From: Candidatus Alcyoniella australis
GTDB lineage: Bacteria > Lernaellota > Lernaellaia > JAVCCG01 > Alcyoniellaceae
Assembly (NCBI GenBank): GCA_030765605.1
Contig: JAVCCG010000072.1
Coordinates: 1 to 64,000 of the forward strand
DNA: 64,000 bases
Direction: 5' to 3'
Shown piece after piece: positions 1 to 8,556 of this stretch (its first letter is position 1; each line of letters opens with the position of its first letter). Below the pieces are notes generated by a model. The model worked only from the letters and a program-made list of their open reading frames with translations, did no database searches and had not been told where the DNA came from. A program made the translations under genes and the position numbers.

Positions 1-247
1 GGCACAGCTGTGCCACCAGCTCGTCCGCCGAATCCAGGTAGGCCGGAAAGGCGATGCCCAGGGCCGCGGCGCTGTCGCGCAGGCGTCGAATGTGCCGTTC
101 GAGCAAATAGACCCGCTGGTTAAAAGCGCAGAAGGTCTCGAACAGCCCGTCGCCGAACAGCAGTCCGCGGTCGTCGGCCCGCACCCTCGCCCAGGCCGCG
201 GGCAGGAACTGCCCGTCGAGAAACACCACGCGCTGCGCTCCGCTCAC
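1..247 (-). CDS. pabC: Class IV aminotransferase, probably 4-amino-4-deoxychorismate lyase (3' part missing)
   Basis: Only the first 82 codons are inside the window; the rest lies beyond position 1. Reading from GTG at 247, the protein shows the N-terminal signature of pyridoxal-phosphate fold-type IV enzymes: a short beta hairpin (FLDGQFLPA), then DRGLLFGDGLFETF near residues 26-39, and an ERHIRRLRDSAAALGI helix. The family includes ADC lyase (PabC), D-amino-acid and branched-chain aminotransferases, which this fragment alone cannot separate. The GTGA overlap with the pabB stop, directly after pabA and pabB, makes ADC lyase (4-amino-4-deoxychorismate to para-aminobenzoate plus pyruvate, folate synthesis) the best reading. 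The start is chosen because it gives the same 4-bp overlap seen at the pabA/pabB junction. Confidence 0.75.
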   Translation of the reverse strand, partial: MSGAQRVVFLDGQFLPAAWARVRADDRGLLFGDGLFETFCAFNQRVYLLERHIRRLRDSAAALGIAFPAYLDSADELVAQLC

Positions 248-1665
248 CGACCGACGCGCTCGATGGTCTGGATCAAGGCCGCAGCCTTGTCCAACGTCTC
301 GTCGAACTCGGCCTGGGGCTCGGAGTCGGCGACAATCGCGCCGCCGACCTGGGCATAGATCTTGTCGTCGGCAATCACCATCGTGCGAATGGCGATGTTC
401 AAATCCGCGCGGCCGTCGAACCCGAGGTAGCCGATCGAGCCGGTGTAGGGGCCGCGCAGTGTCGGCTCGAGCTCGTCGATAATCTGCATCGCGCGGATCT
501 TGGGCGCGCCGCTGATCGAGCCGCCGGGGAACGTGGCAAGCAGCAGGTCGACCAGATCAACGTCAGGGCGCAGGGTGCCCTCGACGGTCGAAACCGAGTG
601 AAACACCGTGGCGTATTCCTCGATCGCCGCGTGCTCGACCACGCGCACCGAGCCGTACTCGCAAACCCGTCCCAGGTCGTTGCGCTCCAGATCGACGATC
701 ATCGCCAGCTCGGCGCGGTCCTTGGCGCTGGCCGCCAGCTCGTCGCGTAGCAGCTCGTCCGACAGCGGATCGGAGCCGCGGGGGCGCGTGCCCTTGATCG
801 GCCTGGTCTGCACTTGACGGCCGTCGACCTTGAGAAAACGCTCGGGGCTCGAGCTGCAGATCACCGCATCGGGCATGTTCAAATAGCACGAAAACGGCGC
901 GGGATTGATGCGGCGCAGCCGGGAGTAGACATGCCAGGGGTGCTCGAGCAGCGGCGCCTCGAGCCGTTGCGAGATGTTGACCTGGTAGATCTCCCCCTCG
1001 CGGATGTAGTGCAGCGCCGCGGCCACGGCGTCGAGGTACTGTTCCTGGGTGAAGTTCCACAAGACGTGCGGACGATCAGCGGCCAGCCGGGGCAAGGCCG
1101 GATCGGGCAACGACGAGCGGCCGCCCACGACCCGTTCGAGCAGCGTCGAGTGTTGCGGGTCGGCCCCCGGTCCGACCAAGTGCCAGTGTCCGCTGTCGTG
1201 GTCCACGGCCAGCACCTCGGGATAGAGCCCCAGACACATCCAGGGGACCGCCATGTCGTCCATGCGGGTCAGCGGCAGCCTCTCGATCCATCCGCCCAAT
1301 TCGTACCCCAGATAGCCGACCAACCCGCCGCAGAACGGAATCTGGTCGGAGACCCGCTGGGCGTCGAAGCGACGCGTGAGCGCGCGCAGCAGCTCGAACG
1401 GATTGTCGCTTTGCGCCAGGATGCCGCTATCGTTGTGCAGTCGCGCGCCCGAGCCGTCGGCAGTCAGCAGCGCCGCGGGATCGCAACCAATGAAGCTCAG
1501 CCCCGAGTGCGGGCCGGCGCTGAGTGACGAGTCGAGAAAGAAGCTGCCCGGCCGACGGCAGATGCGGCCGAAGGCCTCCTCCGGTTCGAGCATCAGCCCC
1601 ACCTCGTGGATTGCCAACCCAGCGCTGAAAACGCCTCTGAGCAGCGCATCGATCCGAGGACTCAC
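244..1665 (-). CDS. pabB: Aminodeoxychorismate synthase component I
   Basis: Chorismate-binding enzyme that aminates chorismate to 4-amino-4-deoxychorismate with ammonia from PabA, in the cytoplasm. About 473 residues, normal for the family. The N-terminal Anth_synt_I_N-like part carries GGLVGYLGYELG; the C-terminal chorismate-binding part carries VNISQRLEAP, SPERFL, the diagnostic PIKGT (about residues 289-293; anthranilate synthases have Ala in place of this Lys), IVDLERNDLGRV, a catalytic His in ATVFHSV and GSISGAPKIRAM. The Lys in PIKGT is the main reason to call PabB rather than TrpE. A TTG lies two codons upstream at 1671, but GTG at 1665 is preferred: it has GGAGGG six bases upstream and overlaps the pabA stop as GTGA. 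Translationally coupled to pabA upstream and pabC downstream. Confidence 0.93.
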   Translation of the reverse strand: MSPRIDALLRGVFSAGLAIHEVGLMLEPEEAFGRICRRPGSFFLDSSLSAGPHSGLSFIGCDPAALLTADGSGARLHNDSGILAQSDNPFELLRALTRRFDAQRVSDQIPFCGGLVGYLGYELGGWIERLPLTRMDDMAVPWMCLGLYPEVLAVDHDSGHWHLVGPGADPQHSTLLERVVGGRSSLPDPALPRLAADRPHVLWNFTQEQYLDAVAAALHYIREGEIYQVNISQRLEAPLLEHPWHVYSRLRRINPAPFSCYLNMPDAVICSSSPERFLKVDGRQVQTRPIKGTRPRGSDPLSDELLRDELAASAKDRAELAMIVDLERNDLGRVCEYGSVRVVEHAAIEEYATVFHSVSTVEGTLRPDVDLVDLLLATFPGGSISGAPKIRAMQIIDELEPTLRGPYTGSIGYLGFDGRADLNIAIRTMVIADDKIYAQVGGAIVADSEPQAEFDETLDKAAALIQTIERVGR

Positions 1666-2255
1666 CAGCAACCCTCCAGGAAGTTGCGCAACAACCGACC
1701 GCCGTCTTCGGTGAGGAAGCTCTCCGGATGAAACTGCACGCCGAACAGCGGGTGCTCCAGGTGTCGCAGGCCCATGATTGAACGCGTGTCATCGGCGCAA
1801 CGCGCGCTCACCTCCAGTTCGGCGGGTAGCTCGGCGTCCCGGACCATAAGGCTGTTGTAGCAGCCGGCCGTAAAATTTTGATCAAGGCCATCGAACAACC
1901 CCTTGCCGCAATGCTCGATCCTGACCGTCTTGCCGTGGACCATCCGCGGCGCGTGGACGATTGTGCCGCCGTAGAGCTGCGCCAGGCATTGATGGCCCAA
2001 ACAGACGCCGAGCAGCGGAACGCGTCCGGCCGCAGCCTCGATCAGCGGCATGCTGATTCCGGCGCCTTGCGGTCGACCCGGTCCGGGGGAGATCACGATC
2101 CGCGACGGATCGAGGTCGAGGACTTTGCCGACCGTGATCCGGTCGTTGCGGAAAACAACGACCCGCGCACCCATGGCGCCAAACGCCTGGACCAAGTTAA
2201 AGCTAAACGAATCGTAGTTATCGATCAGGATCAGTGGCCGGCTCAACACCCGCAT
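1662..2255 (-). CDS. pabA: Glutamine amidotransferase component of aminodeoxychorismate/anthranilate synthase
   Basis: Class I glutamine amidotransferase that supplies ammonia to PabB. 197 residues, typical size. It opens with LILIDNYDSFSFNLVQ and has the oxyanion-loop ISPGPGRPQGAGI; the catalytic triad is visible as Cys85 in GVCLGHQ and His176/Glu178 in FHPES. PabA and TrpG are often one bifunctional protein, so a role in tryptophan synthesis is possible; the neighbouring PabB with PIKGT favours folate. The ATG at 2255 lies inside the last codons of the upstream Kelch gene (13-bp overlap), and no Shine-Dalgarno sequence precedes it because that stretch encodes the Asp tract. Alternative starts are GTG at 2249 or TTG at 2246 (the latter would give a 4-bp overlap). 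Confidence 0.92.
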   Translation of the reverse strand: MRVLSRPLILIDNYDSFSFNLVQAFGAMGARVVVFRNDRITVGKVLDLDPSRIVISPGPGRPQGAGISMPLIEAAAGRVPLLGVCLGHQCLAQLYGGTIVHAPRMVHGKTVRIEHCGKGLFDGLDQNFTAGCYNSLMVRDAELPAELEVSARCADDTRSIMGLRHLEHPLFGVQFHPESFLTEDGGRLLRNFLEGCW

Positions 2256-4207
2256 CCGCAGTGGTCATCATCGTCGTCGTCGCCTGAGCTGTCGTCCCAC
2301 GCGTCCTCGCTGTGAGGCTCGTCGTCGTCATCATCGTCGCCGGTTAGAGCAACCGCCTCGACCACGTCGGTTGGCGTGCCCGAGGAATCGACCATTCCGC
2401 CCGGCGCGAAGATCCAATCGCCGAGCAGCGCCGCGTCGAAACGAAACCGCGGCGTCTCCAGGCCGGGGATCTCGATCCAGAGATTCTCGATCGAGTCGTA
2501 GGTCAGCGCGGAGCCGGTGGGGCCTTCGAAATTCATGCCGCCGATCAGCAGCAGCTGCCCGTTCTGCACCACGCTTCCGCCGCCCCACAACGGCTGGGGC
2601 AGATCGGCCATCTCCAAGTCGAACCAAGCGTCGGCGTCGACATCGTAGACCTCGCTGGAACTGAGCATGGTCTCCGATGTGTCCAAACCGCCCGCCACGT
2701 AGATCAGGCCGTCGCGGGCCCAGGCATAGTGGAAGGCGCGCGGCACGTTCATCGACGCCAGGGCCGACCACACGTCGCGCTCGGGATCGTAGGAGAACAG
2801 CGTGTCGGTACTCGTGCGATCCAACCCCCTGCCGCCGATCATGTACAGCAGGCCGCCGTCGACTACAGCCTCGTAGGCATAGCGCGCGGCCGGCGCGGGC
2901 GTCGACTCGCTCCAATCGTCGTCAGCGGTATCGAACACGAACAGCGTGGGCAGCAATCCCTCGCCATCGAACCCACCGGGAATCATGATTCGGCCCTCGA
3001 TCACCGCCGCGTCGGCCAATGCCACTGGAACCGGCATCTCCGGCCCGGAAGACCACGAGCCCCGACGCTCGAGGCTCAGCACCTCGACCGTGCCCTCGAC
3101 TCCACTGACAAACGAGTTGTGGCCGATGACGTAGAGTTTGTCGTCCACCGCGGCCACGCAGTGATCCTGGCGCGGGCGCAGCAGCGACGATGCGTCGACC
3201 CACTGGTCCGAGAAGATCGTCACGACCTCGGCCTGGGCCGACTGACCCGAGTTGAGGCCCTGCACCTGCAATGTCGACTTGTCCAGCGACCAGAGCAACG
3301 CGTCAGCGGGGATCTGGACCTCGATCGTCACGGTGCGCTGCTCGCCTTCGGGCAGCTGGACCTGCTCGCTGTCAACGCTGGTCGGCCAATCCGCGCCATC
3401 GAAGCTCAGCTCGAAGTCCTCGGCTACGCCGGTCAGGTTCTGCAACCGCACATCGTAGCTCACGGTCTGGCCCGAGCGGGCGTTGCCGTGGAACAGGTCG
3501 GGCAGCACCGAGATCGACGAGGGGTAGGAGAACTCGACGCAGGTCGAATCGGGAATCGACCCTGCGCTGTTGCACGCATAGCTCAGCCCGGAGACGCCCT
3601 GCGGGCCCTCGATACCCGTGGTCGACGCGGCGCCCTGGGCGCCGCCGGTGGTCTGGACTTGAATTCTGATGCGGTTGCCCGGTTCATAGAGGATCAGCTG
3701 CACTGAGACCAAGTCCGAAGTGCCGTAGAACGGGACGTCCTCGTAGCTGATGATCAGCTTGCGTCCCGGATCCTCGCCCATGACCTCATAGCTGACTTTG
3801 CCGGCGGACGAGGGATCGAGGTCGTCCCACACCGCGGCGATCAGGTTGTTGGGCTCGGCGGCGTTGGGCAGCGGGCACTGGTTGAACTCGGTGTTCACTC
3901 CCTGTTCGAAGCTGATTATACCGTTGCTGCCGATGTAGAACTGCTGGTAGAGCTCGGCGTAAAACAGAAAGCTGAAACCCATCGGCAACGGGCCCTCGTA
4001 GCCGTCGTCCGGCAACTCGACCTCGGTGGCCAAGCTGGTGTCGGTCCATTCGTAGGCGCACTCGTCGGACCAGGTATAACCAAATGTATCCGGACCGCCG
4101 GTGGCGGCGAAGGCCGGCGCCGCTCCCCACAGGAACACCAGGGCCACAAGGGCTGGGGCCCAACGAATCGTACTATGGCCCTTGACGCGCACAACAAGCG
4201 TTTTCAC
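2243..4207 (-). CDS. Exported Kelch-repeat protein with poly-Asp and CGCGC C-terminus
   Basis: Predicted exported protein of 654 residues. Start GTG at 4207; a Sec signal peptide with a hydrophobic core ends at an AFA site near residue 34. Residues about 38-225 resemble the N-terminal beta-sandwich common in bacterial surface proteins (FYIGSNGIISF, AAVWDDLDP, VQLILYEPGNRIRI). Residues about 235-330 look like an Ig/NEW3-type domain. Six Kelch-like blades follow (YVIGHNS, MIPGGFDGEG, YMIGGRG, YVAGGLD, LLIGGMNF, FAPGGMV), giving a beta-propeller. The C-terminus is unusual: two runs of six Asp (DNA 2321-2338 and 2264-2281), separated by an acidic linker and followed by HCGCGC and stop. No C-terminal membrane helix. 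Kelch propellers usually bind proteins or sugars; the ligand here is unknown. It overlaps pabA by 13 bp, which is odd for an exported protein. Confidence 0.85.
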   Translation of the reverse strand: MKTLVVRVKGHSTIRWAPALVALVFLWGAAPAFAATGGPDTFGYTWSDECAYEWTDTSLATEVELPDDGYEGPLPMGFSFLFYAELYQQFYIGSNGIISFEQGVNTEFNQCPLPNAAEPNNLIAAVWDDLDPSSAGKVSYEVMGEDPGRKLIISYEDVPFYGTSDLVSVQLILYEPGNRIRIQVQTTGGAQGAASTTGIEGPQGVSGLSYACNSAGSIPDSTCVEFSYPSSISVLPDLFHGNARSGQTVSYDVRLQNLTGVAEDFELSFDGADWPTSVDSEQVQLPEGEQRTVTIEVQIPADALLWSLDKSTLQVQGLNSGQSAQAEVVTIFSDQWVDASSLLRPRQDHCVAAVDDKLYVIGHNSFVSGVEGTVEVLSLERRGSWSSGPEMPVPVALADAAVIEGRIMIPGGFDGEGLLPTLFVFDTADDDWSESTPAPAARYAYEAVVDGGLLYMIGGRGLDRTSTDTLFSYDPERDVWSALASMNVPRAFHYAWARDGLIYVAGGLDTSETMLSSSEVYDVDADAWFDLEMADLPQPLWGGGSVVQNGQLLLIGGMNFEGPTGSALTYDSIENLWIEIPGLETPRFRFDAALLGDWIFAPGGMVDSSGTPTDVVEAVALTGDDDDDDEPHSEDAWDDSSGDDDDDDHCGCGC

Positions 4208-4356
4208 CGCGATATACTCCCCGGCCCCGGTCGTTCACAATCCAAACGGCCGTATACCCCAGAGGATCGATTCAAGTGTATCACTGCCGTTCCCGGCGTA
4301 TCAAGAATGTATCAACGCAATCCGACCGTGGAATGGATCGAGGGGGGTCTTGCGGC

Positions 4357-5934
4357 TCATGTCTGGTGCTGGGCGCGAACCGCCTCCCTGGCCTCGGCAC
4401 AGTCGCGGTTGAGCTCCAAGGACTTGATGAAATACAGCTCGGCCATCGGAACGTCGCCCTCGTTTTTATAGATCCGTCCGAGGATCAGGTAGGGCAGAAA
4501 ATTGCTGGTGTCGACCGCGATCCCCTGCCGCATCAGCTCGGTGGCTTGGGCAAAGGCCTCTTCCCCCTCGGCGCTGCGGTAGATGGCCCAACCCAGTTGG
4601 GCGTAGCTCTCGGCGGTCTTCAGGCCGCGGTCGACGGCCTCCTGCAGGGCGATGTGGGCATAGTCGTAGGACTCCTGATCCAGATAGCTCATGCCGATGG
4701 CGAAGATGTCCTCGGGGGTGTCCTCCTGGGTGAACTCCAGATCTGCGGGAGCCTCCTGCACTTCCTCCTCGACCTGATCCAGTAGCGTGTCCTGCTCCTC
4801 CTCGAGAAAAGAGAACGGATCCTCCGCGCCCTGGGCCGGTTCCTCGAGCGCGGGCGCCTCGTCCACGTCGGGCTCGATCTGGGCCTCCTCGAGACTTTCC
4901 TCGTCGGGCTCGACCTGGGCCACGGGCTCCTCGGGCTGTTGCTCGACGTCGACCTCGAACAGCGGCTCCTCATCCAGATCGGGTTCCGGCGCGGGAGCGG
5001 ACTTCTCCGGCTTGGCGGCCGCGGCCGACTCGTACTCGATGGATCCCAGCTGCGCGGCGAGATGCGCCTCCTCATGGATGCGCTCCACGCTGGATTGGGC
5101 ATCGTGTAACGCGCGTTCCAGTGCCGGGCTGACGTAGCCGTAAGTACCCTTGGATTTGCGTCGGCTGACCTTCTTGCTCTTCTTGGACGTCCGCTCTTCG
5201 TCGCTGACCCTGAACTTGATTATCTCCAGGCTCAGGGCGGTGAACAGCAGATGCAGGGTCTGCGAAAAGCTGATCTTGGTCGATTCGACGATCTGCTCCG
5301 GGCTCATCCCGCGGTTGACCATCTGTAGGATCGGCCGGTCCGTATCGCTCACGGGCAGCAAGTCCATGGAAAAGATCGAACGTCGGTTGAGCATTAAGGG
5401 CTTGCTCCAACGCCGCGCAAGGCGCCGCTGGATGAACGTGGTGGAGTAGTTTTGCACACCACGGTAGATCAACTCGGGGAACCGGTTTTTATTCGGTACG
5501 GCGTTGATCTCCAACTCGCGGAATCGATATTTTCCGTGCGTAAAGCTGAATATCTCCTCAATGTTACGATCAAAGCTCTCGCGGGCCGCACGCTCCCACT
5601 CGTCGGCCGTTGTCAACGAGGAGTCGATCAGCGCCTCGCGCAGGCTCATCTTGCGCGATGCGGCCCAACTGCGTTTGAGATTGGCGTCCTGGGCGCTGAG
5701 CTTGCCCAGATCGATCAGCACGCGCGCCACTTCGAACTGGTCCATGTAAGCCAGCGGATCAAAGGCGGGCATGCCGTCCTTGATCGGCACGGCCAATTCC
5801 CGATTGTTGTGCTCGGCGATCAGCAGTCCGCTTTTATTGGCCTTGAAAAGTGAATACAGCAGTCGAACCGGATGCAGGTCCTCAAACTTTCCTTTGAATT
5901 CCAAGGGGGTTACAGGCTGCTTGTTTGTATCCAT
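4357..5934 (-). CDS. DUF4388-like (PATAN) domain protein with acidic linker and C-terminal TPRs
   Basis: Cytoplasmic protein of about 525 residues with three parts. Residues about 10-190 resemble the DUF4388/PATAN region of myxobacterial regulatory proteins (FKGKFEDLHPVRLLYSLFKANKSGLLIA, then a helical MSLREALIDSSLT... segment). Residues about 300-415 are a very acidic, Pro/Glu-rich, probably disordered linker. Residues about 415-520 hold TPR-like helices (AYAQLGWAIYRSAEGEEAFAQA-type repeats). In this family the N-terminal part is linked to signalling and gliding/polarity systems; no kinase or receiver domain is present here, so it is more likely a scaffold or adaptor. Start is GTG at 5937 or ATG at 5934; neither has a Shine-Dalgarno sequence, and a strong promoter at 5946-5974 would start the mRNA almost at the codon. 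Single gene, separated from both neighbours. Confidence 0.8.
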   Translation of the reverse strand: MDTNKQPVTPLEFKGKFEDLHPVRLLYSLFKANKSGLLIAEHNNRELAVPIKDGMPAFDPLAYMDQFEVARVLIDLGKLSAQDANLKRSWAASRKMSLREALIDSSLTTADEWERAARESFDRNIEEIFSFTHGKYRFRELEINAVPNKNRFPELIYRGVQNYSTTFIQRRLARRWSKPLMLNRRSIFSMDLLPVSDTDRPILQMVNRGMSPEQIVESTKISFSQTLHLLFTALSLEIIKFRVSDEERTSKKSKKVSRRKSKGTYGYVSPALERALHDAQSSVERIHEEAHLAAQLGSIEYESAAAAKPEKSAPAPEPDLDEEPLFEVDVEQQPEEPVAQVEPDEESLEEAQIEPDVDEAPALEEPAQGAEDPFSFLEEEQDTLLDQVEEEVQEAPADLEFTQEDTPEDIFAIGMSYLDQESYDYAHIALQEAVDRGLKTAESYAQLGWAIYRSAEGEEAFAQATELMRQGIAVDTSNFLPYLILGRIYKNEGDVPMAELYFIKSLELNRDCAEAREAVRAQHQT

Positions 5935-5945
5935 CACTTTGGGGA

Positions 5946-5974
5946 AAATTACCAGAGGCCGCCAACCTTGTCAA
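5946..5974 (-). promoter_or_regulatory. Sigma-70-type promoter for the DUF4388/TPR gene
   Basis: On the minus strand a perfect -35 TTGACA (5974-5969) is followed after exactly 17 bases by TAATTT (5951-5946). Transcription would start near 5939, only 2-5 bases before the GTG/ATG start codons, so the mRNA would be leaderless or nearly so. Seen directly in sequence; activity not proven. Confidence 0.6.
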
Positions 5975-6065
5975 TTTGCAACTGGATGACAGATAAAGTT
6001 CCCGCTGCGGCTCCTGATTTACCTTTAACTAAACAGTGTTTTGCGGAGCAGTCCGGCTCAGCCGA

Positions 6066-6575
6066 TCAAGGGGTTACCAGATAGGCCACCGATTCGCTGC
6101 CCTTGTCGTTAAAGTAAGTGAGAATCACCAGTCGTCCCGGAACGCTCCAGATCGCGGCCTGTTCGGCGGTCGATGGATCGCCGTTGGCCATCGCCGGTTG
6201 GCCCAGACGTCTGCTGGTCTCGTGAAACAGCTCGGAGTACTGCGCGCGCGTGCCATGTCCCGCAAGGCTGAACAGGCCGACGTAGTTCAACCTGTTGTGG
6301 GCAAAGCCCACGCGCGGCGAGCCCCACAGCTCGTGGCGCAGGTCGATGCTGTAAATCGTGTCGCAGATCTTGGCCTCGTCGCCGACCCGGTTGCCGTCCT
6401 TGTAGGCCAGCGGATTGGAGGACAGAAACGCCGACTCAAGCATCCCCAGATCGAGGGTGCCGATCCCCGGCGGCAGCAACGCGCCCTGCGCCTCGGGGCC
6501 GGCATCCTCGGCCGCGGCCGGCCACGCGGTCAGCGCGACCAGCAGCGTCAATATGAACAATAAGGTAGATCTCAA
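6066..6575 (-). CDS. Small secreted protein of unknown function
   Basis: 169-residue protein with a clear Sec signal peptide (hydrophobic LLFILTLLVALTAW, likely cleavage after AAA near residue 22). The mature part has DLGMLESAFLSSNPLAY, a central FAHNRLNYVGLFSLAG and an IWSVPGRLVILTYFNDKGSESVAYLV strand pair near the end. I do not recognise the family. The start is TTG at 6575, supported by AGAGGGG five bases upstream. It lies only 12 bp after hutU and so is probably the last gene of the amino-acid catabolism operon; a periplasmic role there is only a guess. After its stop a short CGGCTGAGCCG palindrome (about 6054-6064) is present without a T run. Confidence 0.7.
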   Translation of the reverse strand: MRSTLLFILTLLVALTAWPAAAEDAGPEAQGALLPPGIGTLDLGMLESAFLSSNPLAYKDGNRVGDEAKICDTIYSIDLRHELWGSPRVGFAHNRLNYVGLFSLAGHGTRAQYSELFHETSRRLGQPAMANGDPSTAEQAAIWSVPGRLVILTYFNDKGSESVAYLVTP

Positions 6576-6587
6576 TTTAACCCCTCT

Positions 6588-8246
6588 TCAGCCGAGTTTG
6601 ACGCCGCGTTCGCGAGCGGTCTGTTTGGCCAACTCGTAGCCCGCATCCGCATGACGCATCACGCCCGTGGCCGGGTCGGCGGTCAACACGCGTTGCAGTC
6701 TGCGCCCCGCGGCCTCGCTGCCGTCGGCCACGATCACCATTCCGGCGTGCAGGCTCAGTCCGATGCCCACGCCGCCGCCGTGGTGGAAGCTGACCCACGA
6801 CGCTCCGCAGGCGGTGTTGGTCAACGCGTTGAGGATCGGCCAGTCGGCGATCGCGTCCGAACCGTCGCGCATCGCCTCGGTCTCGCGGTACGGGCTGGCC
6901 ACGGAACCGCAGTCGAGATGATCGCGGCCGATCACCAGCGGCGCCTTGACCTCGCCGGAGGCCACGAGCCGATTGAAAATCTCTCCGGCCCGGGCCCGGG
7001 CTCCGTACCCCAGCCAGCAGATGCGCGAGGGCAGCCCCTGGAAACGAACTTTCTCGTTGGCCAGCTCGAGCCAGCGCCGCAGGGTTTGATCCTCGGGAAA
7101 CGCCTCGAGCAACGCGCGGTCCGTGGCGCGGATGTCCTCGGGGTCGCCCGAGAGCGCGGCCCAGCGAAACGGACCCTTGCCCTCGCAGAACAGCGGCCTG
7201 ATGTAGGCCGGCACGAATCCCGGAAAGTCGAAGGCGCGTTCGAGCCCTTGTTTGGCGGCCTGGGCGCGGATCGCGTTGCCGTAGTCGAACACGTGCGAGC
7301 CGCTATCGAGCATCGCCAACATCGCTTGCACCTGGACGACGATCGCCTCGTAGGCCAACCGCTGATAGCGCTCGGGGTCGCTACGGCGTAACGCGAGCGC
7401 CTCGCCGTAGGGCAGTTGGTTGGGCACGTACCCCTCCAACGCGTCGTGGGCGCTGGTCTGATCGGTCACCAGGTCGGGTACTATCCCGCGCCGTGCGATC
7501 TGGGGGTAGACGTCGGCCGCGTTGCCCAGCAGCCCGACCGACAGCGCGCGGCCCTGCGCCTTGGCCTCGAGCACCAACTCCAGCGCCCGGTCGAGATCCT
7601 CGACCAGCATGTCGCAGTACCCGGTCTGGATCCGCCGCGCGATCCGTTCGCGATCGACCTCCACGCCGAGGAACGCCGCGCCGTTGAGCGTGGCGGCCAA
7701 CGGCTGAGCGCCGCCCATGCCGCCCAGGCCCGCCGAGAGCACCAGCCGCCCGCTGAGGTCCGAGTCGAAATGTTTACGCGCGGCCGCGGCGAACGTCTCG
7801 TAGGTCCCCTGGACGATCCCCTGGGTGCCGATGTAGATCCACGAGCCCGCGGTCATCTGGCCGTACATCATCAGGCCCTTGCGCTCGAGCTCGCGGAAGT
7901 GTTCCCAATTGGCCCAGGCGCCGACCAGGTTGGAGTTGGCGATCAAGACCCGCGGCGCGTCCTGGTGGGTGCGCACGATCCCCACCGCCTTGCCCGATTG
8001 CACTAGTAAGGTCTCGTCGTCCTCCAGGTCCTGCAGCGCCTCGACAATGGCGTGATAGGCCTCGATGTTGCGCGCCGCTTTGCCCCGTCCGCCGTAGACC
8101 ACGAGTTCCTCGGGCTTCTCGGCCACGTCCGCGTCGAGGTTGTTGATCAGCATCCGCAAGGCCGCCTCCTGGGCCCAACCCTTGCAATGCAGCTGCGTGC
8201 CGTGGGGCGCGGGCATGCCCGGTTTAGGTGAGACTATGCGGGGCAT
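6588..8246 (-). CDS. hutU: Urocanate hydratase
   Basis: Converts urocanate to 4-imidazolone-5-propionate, second step of histidine degradation, cytoplasmic, with tightly bound NAD+. 552 residues, the normal length, and collinear with studied urocanases: NAD-binding [10 protein letters not shown] at 173-182, TDQTSAHD near 261-268, and Cys410 in [10 protein letters not shown], the same number as the active-site Cys of the Pseudomonas putida enzyme. ATG at 8246 has GGGAGGT eight bases upstream. hutH, hutI and hutG are not in the window; instead the gene follows a P5C dehydrogenase/FAD oxidoreductase set, so the operon appears to collect routes that end in glutamate. Confidence 0.96.
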   Translation of the reverse strand: MPRIVSPKPGMPAPHGTQLHCKGWAQEAALRMLINNLDADVAEKPEELVVYGGRGKAARNIEAYHAIVEALQDLEDDETLLVQSGKAVGIVRTHQDAPRVLIANSNLVGAWANWEHFRELERKGLMMYGQMTAGSWIYIGTQGIVQGTYETFAAAARKHFDSDLSGRLVLSAGLGGMGGAQPLAATLNGAAFLGVEVDRERIARRIQTGYCDMLVEDLDRALELVLEAKAQGRALSVGLLGNAADVYPQIARRGIVPDLVTDQTSAHDALEGYVPNQLPYGEALALRRSDPERYQRLAYEAIVVQVQAMLAMLDSGSHVFDYGNAIRAQAAKQGLERAFDFPGFVPAYIRPLFCEGKGPFRWAALSGDPEDIRATDRALLEAFPEDQTLRRWLELANEKVRFQGLPSRICWLGYGARARAGEIFNRLVASGEVKAPLVIGRDHLDCGSVASPYRETEAMRDGSDAIADWPILNALTNTACGASWVSFHHGGGVGIGLSLHAGMVIVADGSEAAGRRLQRVLTADPATGVMRHADAGYELAKQTARERGVKLG

Positions 8247-8276
8247 CTGCCATACCTCCCGGTATTGAAGCGCGGA

Positions 8277-8555
8277 TCAGCCGCCATCGGCCTCGTCGTC
8301 TTGCCCGATGAAGAAATCGAGCGGCGTGGGGATCAGCGGCGGTCGCGGCGTGATCGGCTGAATCTGCTCGCACGGCACCCCGGCCTGCTCGAGCATCCGC
8401 GCCACGATCACCAGGCAGTTCTTGCCCTGACAGGGGCCGGTGCCGATCGCCAAGTAGCGCTTGAGCGACTCGATGTCGCGCATGCCGTCCTTGATCGCTT
8501 GTTCGATCTGGGCCTGGGTCACGTCCTCGCAGCGGCAGACAATGGTCTTGGACAT
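8277..8555 (-). CDS. BFD-like [2Fe-2S] protein, small subunit of an amino-acid dehydrogenase
   Basis: 92-residue protein with the Fer2_BFD pattern: Cys7 and Cys9 (CRC), then Cys42 and Cys47 (GPCQGKNC), followed by a short tail. In heteromeric sarcosine oxidase, octopine/nopaline oxidase and archaeal-type proline dehydrogenase complexes, a domain of this kind carries electrons between flavin sites. The start is ATG at 8555, one base after the stop of the upstream FAD subunit; a longer reading frame into that gene exists but is only its shadow. The tight spacing to the ferredoxin-FAD subunit makes a complex with it very likely. Confidence 0.85.
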   Translation of the reverse strand: MSKTIVCRCEDVTQAQIEQAIKDGMRDIESLKRYLAIGTGPCQGKNCLVIVARMLEQAGVPCEQIQPITPRPPLIPTPLDFFIGQDDEADGG

Positions 8556-8556
8556 C

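Noticed and set aside
244-1665. Anthranilate synthase (trpE) as an alternative for pabB
   Set aside because: The diagnostic PIKGT with Lys is present where TrpE has Ala, and no trp genes are nearby.
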